Positions 11,673 through 21,772 of a DNA stretch of 64,000 nt are shown one piece after another. This stretch comes from Russula earlei. Taxonomy: Eukaryota; Basidiomycota; Agaricomycetes; Russulales; Russulaceae. The stretch spans positions 1 to 64,000 of the forward strand of contig JAGFNK010000054.1 in assembly GCA_025769875.1 (NCBI GenBank), given 5' to 3'. How positions within the stretch are numbered: position 1 is the stretch's first letter; every line of letters starts with the position of its first letter. A model generated the notes under the pieces. It saw only the letters and a list, made by a program, of their open reading frames with translations, had not been told where the DNA came from and ran no database searches. Both the position numbers and the translations under genes were made by a program.

Positions 11673-12820
11673 TCAGTTTTGGACTAATTGTAGTTTCTTG
11701 ACCAGCCCTATCTGTTTGCCTGTGAACCAGAGCTGGTGGCCATAGGTTAGTGTGGGGAGGCAGATGGCGAGATATACCTGTCTCCATTTCGCCTGTTCAA
11801 GGCCTCTGACGGAGTTGCCTAGCAATTGGAGCGCCTTTAATGAGGCTCTCGCTCTGTTGCACATGCACTCAACTGTGTCATATCCAGTTGAGGCGCGAAT
11901 CGAAGAAAAAACCTAGATCCCTGATTGTGTCAGTTGCCTGAACTCGGTAGTAAGTTCTGAGCGAGGGAAGGGGAAGGTGTATGTAGTTAGGTGGGACCAC
12001 CCTCTCATTCATTTCCTGAAGAAGAGAACCTCTGTTTTATCTGGTTCAACACTAAGTCCAGCCTTAGTTAGCCAGTTAGCACACTCAGAGTAGCCCATCC
12101 TGAGCGCTGATTCCACTGACGTCCAGTCACGTCCACACGCGAAGATGGCCCCGTCATCAATATACATGGCTAGAGCGGCTTGATTCCAGGCTTTTGCCTT
12201 GATTAGTATGGGGGAGGTGTATAGAATGGAAAGTACTGGTGAGGCGGGGGAGCCTTGTGGCGTGCCCGCCTCCAAGTTGAAGGGGTCCGAGTTTCGCCCA
12301 TTAAATTTCAGGCGAACTTTCCTGTCGGTTAGGAAGGAGTGACACCAACATACTAACTCTGGGGCAAAGCCTAGGTTTTCGACTACTTGGGTTAGTCTTC
12401 GGTGGTTGATGTTATCAAAAAAGCCTTGGATGTCGAAAAGTAAGAGGCCGCATTTGAGTCCGGTTTGGTGTGCGGCTTGTATGTCGTGAAGAAGAGTGAG
12501 CCCTGCTGTCAATTGTTGATGACTGCGTTTCTTCCTCCGAATTGGGTCGTGGGGATGAGATCATGTTTAGCCATGTCCTGGTAGATGGTCTTCACCACTA
12601 TCTTTTCCAGGAGCTTACCTAAACACTCTAGTAGCGCAATTGGCCAGAAGTTCTTTGCCAGTGTGTAATCAGCTCTGTTTGGTTTGGGTATGACACAAAC
12701 AAGGGCCTCTTTCCAAGTGCTTGGGTGGTGTCCAGCTTTGAGGCAGTTCACAAGGAGTCCATGAAGTCTGTCCAGGCTCGGTTCCCAGGCCCACTTTATT
12801 ATGGTCCAGGAGTGGCCCAA
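11673..12820 (-). pseudogene. LINE ORF2 reverse transcriptase domain, frameshifted
   Basis: Fingers and palm motifs of a reverse transcriptase are read in two frames. The frame ending at 12509 has VCVIPKPN and FWPIALLECLGKLLEK. The frame starting at 12512 has LLLFDIQGFFDNINH, EAGTPQGSPASPVLS and the catalytic box MYIDDGAIFA, then LSVEPDKTEVLFF. Comparing TQFGG...SSTID..AGLTLLHD on either side of about 12,500 shows that one extra base separates the frames. Further stops follow below 12,009, where the thumb frame (11864-11673) reads LTYGHQLWFTGKQ. Confidence 0.8.
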
Positions 12821-13171
12821 AGGGCCTGGTGCAGAGCATCCTGATACTTTCCAGAGGAGGTCGCTTATCAGCTCTTTGTCGATCTTTGGGAGTGAGCGTT
12901 GGGGGAGAGGGTCCGGATCATCTGGGAAATGTATATCTACTTCTGGTCATTCTCTGGCAAAAAAATGCTGTGAAAGGGTGTTAGCCATTTCCTCATGTGA
13001 GTTGGCCAGACCTTCCGGTCCTCTTAGTGGGGGAACTTTTGTAGTTTTGCGCCTGTGTCTCCAGGTAGTGACTTCCCATAACTGGGCTCTGTCGATATAG
13101 TTGTTTGCCCATTGGCGTTTTGCCACTTAGATGGTGGACTTTAGTCTCTTGTGCTCTCTCTTCCATTCTTC

Positions 13172-14218
13172 TTAGTTTGGGGCCTCTTTTAGTGCCTGCA
13201 CGGCCCACCTGCATTCTGCGTTCCACCAGGGTGCTGTGTGTCGATGGTGTGGGCGTCTGAGCTTGAGTGTGTCCAGATTTGTTTTCTGAATGTCAGTCAT
13301 ATACCTTGCCACCTCTTCATCTAGTTTCTCAGCGGTTGGATGTGTGGAGAGGACCCAGCTTTCGCATCTTCCCTTGAAAGTTTTGATCCACTCTTCTTTC
13401 TGCTCCAGGTCCACTACATGGCCTAGGTCAGGGGTGTCTGCTGCAGTGTCAGTGTCAGGTGTGAGGGGGTAACCTGTGAGTCTGAGCATGGCATGATCCG
13501 AGCCAAGGGATCCGGGCCAGTCTACAGTGAAACCATTGAAAGTGGCAAGCCTTACCGCTGCCATGTTAAACCAGGCCAAGTCTATCGTTGAGTCCCTTTC
13601 GTGTGCCGCCCCTCTGTGGGTTATTTCTCCAGGTGCATTGGCTAGAGTAAGGAGATTTGTTGCAGCCCAGTCCTCTATTTGGTTGGCCCAGTATGACTTG
13701 GGGATTCCTGGTGGCGACCAGGTTGGAGAGTGGGTGTTGAAGTCTCCTATAAGTAATGTTGGGGTAGTGGAGTCAATTTCTAAAGAGGTGAGCGTTGCGA
13801 GGGCGGTAGCGTCTCTGATGTCATGGTAATAGTTTATCACTCGCCATGTTTCGTTGTCTAATATTATGTCTACTACTTGCACGCATGGGTGTCTACATAT
13901 GTCTTGTCTTGTCATTGCTGTGAATATTGGGTCCGCATGGTTGTTCAGGTCAGGTTTTCTCGCATAGGACATTACCTTGGGTCTTTGTCCATCTTCAAAT
14001 CCTGGGTAGAGGAGTTCACAGGCTGGTGAAGCCGTGCCTCCCAGGACGTCAACACCGTCTTGGGCATTGTCCTTTCGAGCTGTTCCTATCTTGTCGTACC
14101 AGGGTTCCTGTAAGAATAGTAAGTTAATCTCAGTGGCACTATTCAGTAAAGTGTGGGTAACAGCGTTGTGCTTGTGCATGTTCACCAATGCTATATGCAG
14201 CTTTGGGTGTGCCATCAT
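13172..14218 (-). pseudogene. LINE ORF2 N-terminal endonuclease (EEP family)
   Basis: An exonuclease-endonuclease-phosphatase fold that nicks target DNA for target-primed reverse transcription. Seen motifs: LLFLQEPWYD (metal Glu), LLIGDFNTHSPTW (the GDFN box), THRGAAHERDSTIDLAW (Asp of the S/TxxD box) and GSDHAMLRL (terminal SDH). The likely start is the ATG at 14218-14216, whose ATGA overlaps the ORF1 stop (TGA 14217-14215); an upstream in-frame Met at 14257 would be within ORF1. The frame runs open for about 350 codons and then meets TAA at 13174-13172 before the reverse transcriptase, so ORF2 is interrupted although the endonuclease domain itself looks intact. Confidence 0.85.
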
Positions 14219-16961
14219 AATGACCAGTTGGCCTGGGCAGCGCAGCCTTGCGGGCACAAGGGGGAGTGATTCGAGGCAGCTGGGTCTGCATGTCCCTGTC
14301 CATATGCTGCATTGTCCATTGAGGGGTCTTCCAGTAGCCCTGTTGTGTGGCGTGAGGGGCCAGGCACGGAGAGGCCAAGTTGGATGGACTTCCTCTTGGG
14401 TGTGATTTGGGGTGAGTTTTCCCTGCTGGGGAAGAGGGGCATGTCTAGCGCCATATCCGTGTCATCTTCATTGTCGTTGTTGGGAAGGCTTCCCACCCAT
14501 TCGTTGTACTCACCTTCCTCCATTTCGGTATTGGTTTCCTTGTCCTTACCTTTGTTTCTTGCATGTACCACCTTTCGTGGCACCCTTGGTCTGTAGTTAT
14601 CTCCAGCGGGGCACTTGGCATCTCTGCAGTGGTGTCCACTCAGGTGGCAGTTCAGACATTTAAAGTGTGTGCAGTCGCATAGGCCTGCGACTGTGTGCTT
14701 TGGATGGCACTTTTGGTCATGCTCCTCAGAGGTGTGAGCTGCACCACATCGGTAGCATTTAACTGAGTCTATACCCAGTGGGCAGGCCTTGGACTTTTTG
14801 GTGTGTCCCAGTGCATGGCATCTCGAGCATTGAACTAGGGCTGGTTTGTCTATCCACTTACAGATTGATACTTCCTTGCCAAAGAGGGCAGTGTGGCCAT
14901 TGAAGTGTGTGTTTGCCACCGAGCTGCTTGGGTCAGAGATGGCAAAAGTGAGGGTTGAGTAAGGTCCGTTTATGCGCTCAATAGGTTTAAGCCACCTCAG
15001 TCGCATGGAGAAGTGTGCCTTCATTAGCCCTGGCAGTGTGCTTACCTCTGCAAGAAGCTCAGATAAGCTGAAGAGAAAGCCATCGTTGTCCTTGACCGGG
15101 ACACCATGTGCAAGGAAGCGGGTCCAGCCCAGCGATGGGCATAGCTGGCCTATTCCTTGGAAATGTTTGAGTAGGAAAGTCTCGTATGACATGATGTGGT
15201 CGAAAGAGATCATTCCTTCAAAAGAGAAGACAAAGTTACCTTTGCTGCGTGGGTGCACGCTCCACCTACTGGCCCTTAGGGGAATGGGGTTGGCTACCGC
15301 TTTGCTCATGTGGAGTCAAACCTCCCTGACTATTGCGTCCGCAGCCCTTGCACGTATGTTCTGTTCCACCTGGCCATCACTAAACCTGCTGGCTTGTAGA
15401 ACAGTTACTTCCATGATGGTTGGTGCACTGCAGTGTTTGGGTTTGCATCCAGGGGGTTGGCTTGGGTTGTCGGCCGCAGTTGCTGCTACCGTGGCATAAG
15501 CTGCTGGGATGATGATAGTCATGTCTGGAGCAGTTCCGGCAGGGGGTGCTCCTTTGTTCAGGCCCTTGGTCCTCCTTTGATAGGAGACCTGGGTGAAATC
15601 TGCTTCTGTTTTATCTGAGCGGGTAGGCGCGGTGCTTGGTTGGGGGTCGCAGATGGTGCTGGTTGGCAGTGGGTGTGATGGCGGCATCCATTGTCTGGTG
15701 TTTAGGTGTTAGGATTCTCATGTCTCCTCATTCTCATCTGCTTACCTATGCTCTGGTGACTCATTTCTGTTTACTCATATGTGTTTACTCATCTGGCTTA
15801 GTGATCACTTATTGATCTGCTTACTGATTGGTTGGTAATGGCTTACTCACTACTTACTGATTGATGACAGATACTAGGAAGGAATGACTCACACATGAAT
15901 CATTTCTTACATTCTCGAATTGCGCTCTACGTATTTGGATACTACTGGTTCTAAGCTATGTGCACCCCAAGTTTCGTACGAATCGGATCAGTAGTTGTGG
16001 AGATATCGTATAAATAGTCTGTGATGCTGTGAAGTCAAGCCCTATGCTCAACTTACTCTCTCAAACAAGAACTATTCATCTTGTCAAATTCTTTACACAG
16101 TCTATTGAAGAACTCTAAGTGAAAGAGGCCTCTCTCTTCTCTTACATCTATTCTTCCTGAGATAATATCAAAGGGATCGAAGTCTAGTGCTTGAACTATA
16201 TCAAGCAACTCTTTCACTAAGAGTCAGCGATAAGATCAATCCGATCTTAACATTAGGTTGGTGAGTGGTTCGCGATGTGACTCACCTGTGTATGCGCTTT
16301 GCAGCGGGGGCATCGATAGTTTTTCCAGCGCCTGTAGGCGCGTTGCAAAAGGAGCCATGGCTCTCATGACAGCTTGGGTGATTGCATCAGCGTCTGGGTG
16401 TGCAGCCCCTTGTGGTTCGGTTAGTGGTCCAGGGTGGGTTTTACCTTTGGGGTTGGGTGTCGGGGAGGGTTCCACCCTCCTGGTGATAGGGTGGGGTGTG
16501 GTTGGGACTCATGCAGTGTCTTGTCCTCTTGGTGTGTGGAGGGGGGAAGGCGTGCTGCTCGTATCAGGGGGGTGTGTTTGATGGGGCAATTGCGTATGGG
16601 CGGATGGTGGGACGGACCCAGAAATGGTCCTTTTTCTGCCCGCTTTTGGCGTCATCTGTGTGCAGCCATTAGTGGTTTGCGTGGAGAGAGTAAAACCCAT
16701 CTCCTCAGCTGATTGCAGGAAGAAGGTGAAGTTTCTGTTCCATGTGGCAGCGGCGATATCCATTTCCTGTGATGCTGCTCATTGTTCCACTTGTTGCTCC
16801 TTCCAGAGCCTCCAAGTTTCATCCACCTCTACTGTAGCCTTCTTGGCTGCCCTTTTCCGATATTCCTCCAGGATGGTGTCAAGACATGTACTGCTGATCC
16901 ATGTGGACTCAGGAGCAGGTGGGCAAGGGTCAGAACAGATGGTATGCGGCATAGGCGGCAT
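14215..16961 (-). pseudogene. LINE ORF1 (gag-like, zinc knuckles), interrupted by a solo LTR and TGA stops
   Basis: The nucleic-acid-binding ORF1 protein. Three cysteine/histidine knuckles are read near 14,640-14,830: CSRCHALGHTKKSKACP, CYRCGAAHTSEEHDQKC and CLNCHLSGHHCRDAKCP. Upstream is ATWNRNFTFFLQSAEEMGF, and near 15,300 MSKAVANPIPLRASRW. All pieces from 16961 down to 14215 fall in one reading frame, broken only by TGA codons (16781, 16511, 15318) and by the 546-bp solo LTR at 15707-16252. Removing the LTR and one TTAGG copy rejoins the frame as PLTNLNTRQWMPPS. It ends with TGA overlapping the ORF2 start. Confidence 0.8.
15707..16252. mobile_element. Solo LTR (546 bp) nested in LINE ORF1, target duplication TTAGG
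   Basis: The element starts TGTTAGGATT at 15707 and ends GATCTTAACA at 16252, with the inverted terminal bases TGTTA/TAACA usual for LTRs. It is flanked by TTAGG at 15702-15706 and again at 16253-16257, a perfect 5-bp target-site duplication. ATCGTATAAATAGTC near 16005 supplies a TATA-like core. The element must be younger than the LINE it interrupts. It has no coding capacity and no internal region, so it arose by LTR-LTR recombination. The short 5-bp duplication and TGTTA ends suit a Copia- or Gypsy-type parent. Confidence 0.88.
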
Positions 16962-16989
16962 TGAACAAGAGGATCAAGCCAAATGACTA

Positions 16990-17709
16990 AGATGTACCAG
17001 ATGGGGACTGGTACGTGTAACTGGAGGCAGAGGCGAAGGTTAGAAGCCAGTGCAACAAGGGGGCTTTAAACAAGGCAGTCATAGAAGAGTACCTTGGAAG
17101 CGAGAGGAGTCTTTAAACTGAGCGGTTGCGGGGGAGTACCCAGGAAGATGAGAGTATCACAAATGGACAGTCTGACGACTGCCATACTTCATTGGGGCTT
17201 ATATACAGTGTACAGGGTCGATTACAAAGAACTGGGACTATTCTAGACTCTTTGGTACCATCCAATAGGACTACAGAGGCATAAACTTGCTTGTGTCAAG
17301 TTTCAGGCTTACTGAGCACATTACTGATCATTGTGGAGCGATGACATCATTATGATATCACTGTGGAGCGCTTAGTGAGCCTATGAGGTCACTGTGGAGT
17401 CGCTCAGTCAGCCATGATGTCATTGGAGCCTCGATGACAGTCAGATGAGTTATGCAATGGTTTCTAAGAGTTTGTGCCGCTGTTTCAGGGTTCCTGGTGG
17501 CTGGGTGACCATGTGGCTGCCACGCGATGATTACCCGATTAGGAAACAGGGTGCCTGGTCATGTTATAGTGCCTTTGCAATAGCAATATCTTGCACTGCA
17601 GGAGGGATAGCCCAGAAAACGGAAGGGAGTTGGTAATGCAAAATGAGAGAGGTCTCTCTTGAGTGAAATAGGACCATCTACGGCCAGGACCTGGCCTTGG
17701 TTTGTAACA
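16990..17709 (-). repeat. LTR copy in inverted orientation
   Basis: Read on the minus strand it starts TGTTACAAACCAAGGCCAGG at 17709 and continues through TGACATCATGGCTGACTGAG, the TATA core CTGTATATAAGCCCCAATG near 17,210 and GTCAGACTGTCCATTTGTGA. This matches the plus-strand copy at 9353-10045 block by block. Its 3' limit next to the LINE 5' end is not sharp. Confidence 0.65.
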
Positions 17710-18769
17710 GATGGTGGAATGTTCGTCCTGGTAATTGGTGAGGTTTCCGGCAAGGTGGGCTGCTAAGAGATTGGATGTGTCCTGTCAGTCTGTGGAAAAG
17801 GGTGGGGAGGTTCAGTGCCAGGGGTGTTGGGTCAGTGGACCCTGCAATGGAAACTTTTATCGCTGCCTCTCCTAGGTTTTCAACAGCTTGGAGAAAACCT
17901 CATCCTATGGCATTCACTAGGTGGCAGCATAGTGAAGCCCAGTCAGAGGCATCTAAGCCACCTGGGGTTTTCGTGTGAAGGAAGCCCTTCTGGATGATAT
18001 TGAGACACTCAGTGGTGTGAGAGAGAAGGATGCAAAGGTCATCCCCTTCGGCTGGAGGTTGGTTGTTGCCGCTAACCTTCCTGTTGAGAGGGGAGGGGAC
18101 ATTGGCTTCATTTTTCGACTGGGGAAACGGGTCTCAGGTCTGGCAAAAAGGTTGTGTCTCTCCCTTCAATCAGGGCAGGCACTGGGTTCTTTGGGGGTTC
18201 CCCTCTCAGTGGATAAGATTTCCCTGGGTCAGGTGGCTTTTCCGGGGGTTGGGGGGTTTTGGGGGTGGGGTTAGGGTTGGGAGGTAGTGGTGGTAACAGA
18301 CCGAGATCCATGATACCCTTTGGTGACAATACAAGTTGTTAGCTGTATTTACTTTACTTTACTTAGAGATGCATTTATGTATTTAAGAGGCTCACAATTA
18401 GGTAGATTGCTTCAGTTTTGTCTTACACAAACTGAAATATCTTTTGATAGATCTTGAGGATCTTATCACTATCTCATAACATCACTGCACCTATTTTCCA
18501 CACCTTGTACAATAAGTTGAATCTCCTGTCCATAGTCTTGTATCTGTCTCAGAAATCTACCATTCTTCTCATGAAACAGTTGGGAACTGCTTACTTGTAC
18601 ATTCACACACTATTCGGATCTCTCGCCAGCCCAAGTGACGGTGACAGAGAGGTGCTGATCGACTGAACCACGAACATTCATTCGAAGCAAAGGGAACAAG
18701 CCAAACTAAAAAATGGGCGCACTAATAGATTGCACTATGGGCCAAAAAATACCACTGCAAAGAAACGGC
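17710..18769. other. Unassigned repeat-flanking DNA
   Basis: On the minus strand a proline-rich frame (18329-18108, PPLPPNPNPTPKTPQPPEKP) resembles a low-complexity gag-like leader but has no diagnostic motif, and the frame soon closes. Bases 18,340-18,769 are AT-rich and probably hold the 3' untranslated region of the minus-strand gene that ends at 18,770. I see no other gene. Confidence 0.35.
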
Positions 18770-19123
18770 TTAAGAGTTTCCTTCTCCCGGTGCTCGTCCT
18801 CCCGACTTTTCCATTGCTATGCGGGCCTTGAGCTGCTTCACATAATGAAAAAAATTTGGGTCACTCTCAATGATCGATTTCCACGCTTCCGGGTCCTGGC
18901 TCGCCTTGCTATAGGTCAAGCAATGTTCGCGCAGTTCCTCCGAATTCAACTCCCCTACTTTCTTGTGAAATCGATCTCTTACCAAAGTAAAGTTATTTTC
19001 AGAGGATAAATTGAACTTGAAGGGGTCGGCATACTCTTTTAAGGAACAATATACGGGAAGTGCGAGTGATGGAATGATGCCACTGGCGAGGCAAAACATG
19101 GCGAAAATAGAAGAGGTGCGCAT
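18770..19123 (-). CDS. Small secreted protein, signal peptide family member 2
   Basis: A 117-residue protein in a single exon, predicted to be secreted; function unknown. It starts MRTSSIFAMFCLASGI and continues IPSLALPVYC, giving a basic start, a hydrophobic core and an A-L-P type cleavage region near residue 22. The mature part is hydrophilic and probably helical (LNSEELREHCLTYSKA, AWKSIIESDPNFFHYVKQ) with two cysteines, one near the predicted cleavage site, and no known domain. The first 16 residues differ from member 1 at 4,493 at only four positions, and the TATA box at 19254-19259 plus about 50 bp of leader are also alike, whereas the mature sequences show no clear similarity. There is no intron, unlike member 1. 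It sits beside retroelements. Confidence 0.65.
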   Translation of the reverse strand: MRTSSIFAMFCLASGIIPSLALPVYCSLKEYADPFKFNLSSENNFTLVRDRFHKKVGELNSEELREHCLTYSKASQDPEAWKSIIESDPNFFHYVKQLKARIAMEKSGGRAPGEGNS

Positions 19124-19253
19124 CGTACTTGTGCGAAGGTTTTTTGTAATGAAAGTTGGGTAAAAATTTTATAAAGATTGCAGGTAGCCAGTACCTGATA
19201 GTATGTTGTGAGTTGGAGCGCAGCTGGAAAGAATTGTAATCGCAGGGATTAGC

Positions 19254-19259
19254 TTTATA
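19254..19259 (-). promoter_or_regulatory. TATA box of the 18,770-19,123 secreted protein gene
   Basis: Minus-strand TATAAA within CAGTATAAAGCTAATCCCTG, about 136 bp before the ATG. The following TGCGATTACAATTCTTTCCA matches the leader downstream of the TATA at 4328 with few changes. Confidence 0.75.
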
Positions 19260-19980
19260 CTGTGGCAACTCCACCTCCTCAGTTCAGAAATCAAAATAAG
19301 GAGGGCTATATATCAGTAACAGTCATGATCTAGTGATGGATTATTATGTGAAGTACGGTAGCGATCCCGGAGGACACAGCGTGTGAGCTCCTAAGGCTGG
19401 TGGCTTGATCTGATCCAATTTCCAGTGCACACCCAAGGCGAGAGGTGAGCGAACCCGGGGAAGGTGTTGAACGCTGACGCGACGAGAACTCTGGACGTCT
19501 TGGTAAGAGAGGAAGAGGAAGAGACACCAGAGCGAGCGCGTAATTCATTTCAATCCCAGCAGTTGTCACTTCCCGACAGAGGGCGCGGCTATGGCCACTG
19601 CGACAACATTTAGTCCTTGGCCCTTCACCCGCCCTCCTAATTCCACAGTTTGTAGAGACGACAACAACTCCATGTCCACCGCGATGTCAAAGTCACTCTG
19701 ATGGTCGACGTTGACTGGACCACCGCCCCTATGGTGGCAAGCTCCCCCCTCCCCTGAAGTTCTCACCTTGCTGACATGCCCCCCCTCCTCCAAGCTACCT
19801 CTGCACAACGCGTCCATTCCATCAAGCACGAGTGCACTAGCCCCTTCGTTCGACCTGTCTCCCCACGTGCGACGCTCCAGTTCCCACAGGCCTCCCTTTT
19901 CCCGCGCTCTCGAATATACCAGGATCAGTCGTGCAATCGCTCGCTGTAGACGCTTGCGAACGGAGGCTGGACTGTGATTC
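19260..19980. other. No supported gene
   Basis: Short opposing ORFs only (for example 19566-19829 minus and 19711-19977 plus) with no domain and no consistent codon pattern. The right end borders the ergothioneine synthase fragment. Confidence 0.3.
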
Positions 19981-20275
19981 TTTTACGACAAATTCGAGCG
20001 CGGCTATGAAGGAGGACGGAACGTGGGGTTCCGTAACTGGCATCCTGTGCCGTGCGTTATCCCCAACCGCCGACAAGATTGGCAGTTCTCTGATATACAT
20101 CTTGTGACTCATAGAGCAACCACGGGCGGGGAAAGCGAAGGACGCGGGCACAACGGCGGTGTATGGGAGTGGACTTCAATATTTGAGTGGCGTGAGGGCT
20201 TCGAGCCTTCCTCGTTATATGTTTTCGTCAGAACCTTTCGATGTCCACCCTAATTTTGTGGCACGTGGCATTTAT
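19981..20275 (+). pseudogene. Fragment of an ergothioneine synthase FGE-sulfatase domain (EGT1-like)
   Basis: Frame 19981 onward reads FYDKFERGYEGGRNVGFRNW then HPVP, a stretch I recognise from the formylglycine-generating-enzyme-like domain of fungal Egt1. An intron of normal form (GTGCGTTATC...CTCATAG, about 20054-20116) joins it in phase to ATTGGESEGRGHNGGVWEWT, then EGFEPSSLY. After about 20220 the similarity continues in the next frame (FSSEPFDVHPNFVARGIY), so one base has been gained or lost. Nothing on either side continues the gene: the iron-binding DinB-like and methyltransferase parts are absent. The retained intron shows the piece came by DNA duplication or rearrangement, not by retroposition. 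Its functional parent, if present, is elsewhere in the genome. Confidence 0.7.
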
Positions 20276-21540
20276 TTGATTTTTCCATTTGCGCTGATGA
20301 AGTCTATGGAAAGATTGGTGGATCGTATGCGACAATTCTGCGTTAAGCAGAATAGCCGCGCGCTGCGTAATCAACTTCTTCCAGCAGTGCAATTACCCTT
20401 ACGCATGGATCAGTGGACAAATTGTGTACGATGTGTAAACCCCATGGGTGAGTGTGATTTTCAGGAATAAAATAGTGAAAGAAGGGTTCAGATTGTATTT
20501 GTATCAACTACTAAGTGTTGCTGAGATACGTCTTTTGTGGTCATGTGGACACCTTTTCTGTAAAAGAGATCAATAAAAGAAACTCAGGAAGCATTTTTGA
20601 CGACGACATGATCGAGTAAGGGGTGCTGCCTATCTGGCAGAGCATAGAAATACTGGAATCCGTCTTATCTTCAAACAACATGTAGAGACAGGTTCAATTC
20701 ATGGAACGACTGGCGGTCATAGAAACTCTGGGATCCATCCTAGATTTGCTAGGATCACTAATTCTTGTGATCCCAGTAACCCTAGTTGCTCCAGTGGATG
20801 TCGTTTTCCTGATGAATTCTGTGAGGCATCTTGCCCGCCAGGAACTTTGCTAGCGGGTAGAACGCGCGCCGCCTCCACTTTACCCTACTAGTAGGCAGGA
20901 CGATGATGACCTAATCGGGTTATCGGGAGAACGGTGAAGCGGTGCTCCGAGGTAGCGGCGAAGTTGAAGTAACAGTGAAGGGTTCTGACACAGCAGTGGC
21001 AGGCGGCCTCAATACCGGAGTTGAAGGGAAAAGAGTAATACCGGAATAGTAAGTTGAACGACTGTCAGTATGTCAGCGCGATTGAAAGGGTTAAGTATTA
21101 GTTGCCTACTACCACGCTGTGCTGTGGTGGCCAGCTCAACTCGACGACGGGGGCCAAGACACGATTGCGAACGTCAGGGCGTTCCATGTAGGTGGGTAGA
21201 ATGTTGCTGTGGAGACTCCATTATACAATGGGGTTACATGTTACCGCGTCGCAACAGCCCTGATACCGGAACCTAGGTGAGCCAGCCCAGGTCTTGTGTC
21301 ATCCCTGAGCAATGCATCTCCGGGTTGTCGCAGTGGCGATGGGACGAAGGCGGGAACTCAGTATGGTCGTTGCTGAGTCGAGGTCGTGAGTGTGCATGAC
21401 AACAACTGATTCTATCCACAATTAGCATGTATATGGCATCGGTGGCTGTAATCAAAATCAAATTTTGAACGAGGAGACGAGTGATGAGATCCCACAGTGT
21501 AGACGTGATTGACTCGGATGAGCTCGTGCGTGCTGCTCAG
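20276..21540. other. No supported gene
   Basis: Only short ORFs without recognisable features. Direct words recur (for example GAAACTCTGGGATCC and GAAATACTGGAATCC near 20,650 and 20,720), suggesting decayed repeat sequence. Confidence 0.3.
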
Positions 21541-21544
21541 CCAG

Positions 21545-21550
21545 TATAAG
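21545..21550 (+). promoter_or_regulatory. TATA-like element upstream of the 21,773 peptide ORF
   Basis: TATAAG in CCAGTATAAGAGG, about 228 bp upstream of the ATG at 21773, followed by CT-rich sequence (TCTTCTCCCCC) common in fungal leaders. Assignment is by position only. Confidence 0.4.
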
Positions 21551-21772
21551 AGGTGTCGGTGAGGTTGATGTCTTCTCCCCCAGCTTGAGCTCTTATCTAA
21601 AGTCTAAGGGCACTGGTTGGTGAGTTTCTTCGCCACTCTCGACCTCTAGTCGTGATACTTACAGACGTAGCCTCTTGTCTTTGTTTTCAATATCTTCGGC
21701 CTACCGTTGCATCCTGCTTTCACTTCGCGTCCTTACGAATAGCCCATCCATTCTTTTCGTCTCGAACACAAC

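Larger units (their letters stand above)
10046..16985 (-). mobile_element. Long non-LTR retrotransposon (LINE), two ORFs, degenerate
   Basis: On the minus strand, in order: ORF1 with CCHC zinc knuckles, ORF2 with an apurinic-type endonuclease, reverse transcriptase, RNase-H-like region and a C-terminal block, then a 24-base poly-A tail (plus-strand T run 10046-10069). This is the order of Agaricomycete LINEs of the Tad/I-like kind. Total length is about 6.9 kb, or 6.4 kb without the nested solo LTR at 15,707-16,252. The element is dead as read: ORF1 has several TGA stops, ORF2 has stops and at least one frameshift. The 5' border near 16,985 is approximate and abuts an inverted LTR copy. No target-site duplication was found at the outer ends. 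Confidence 0.85.
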
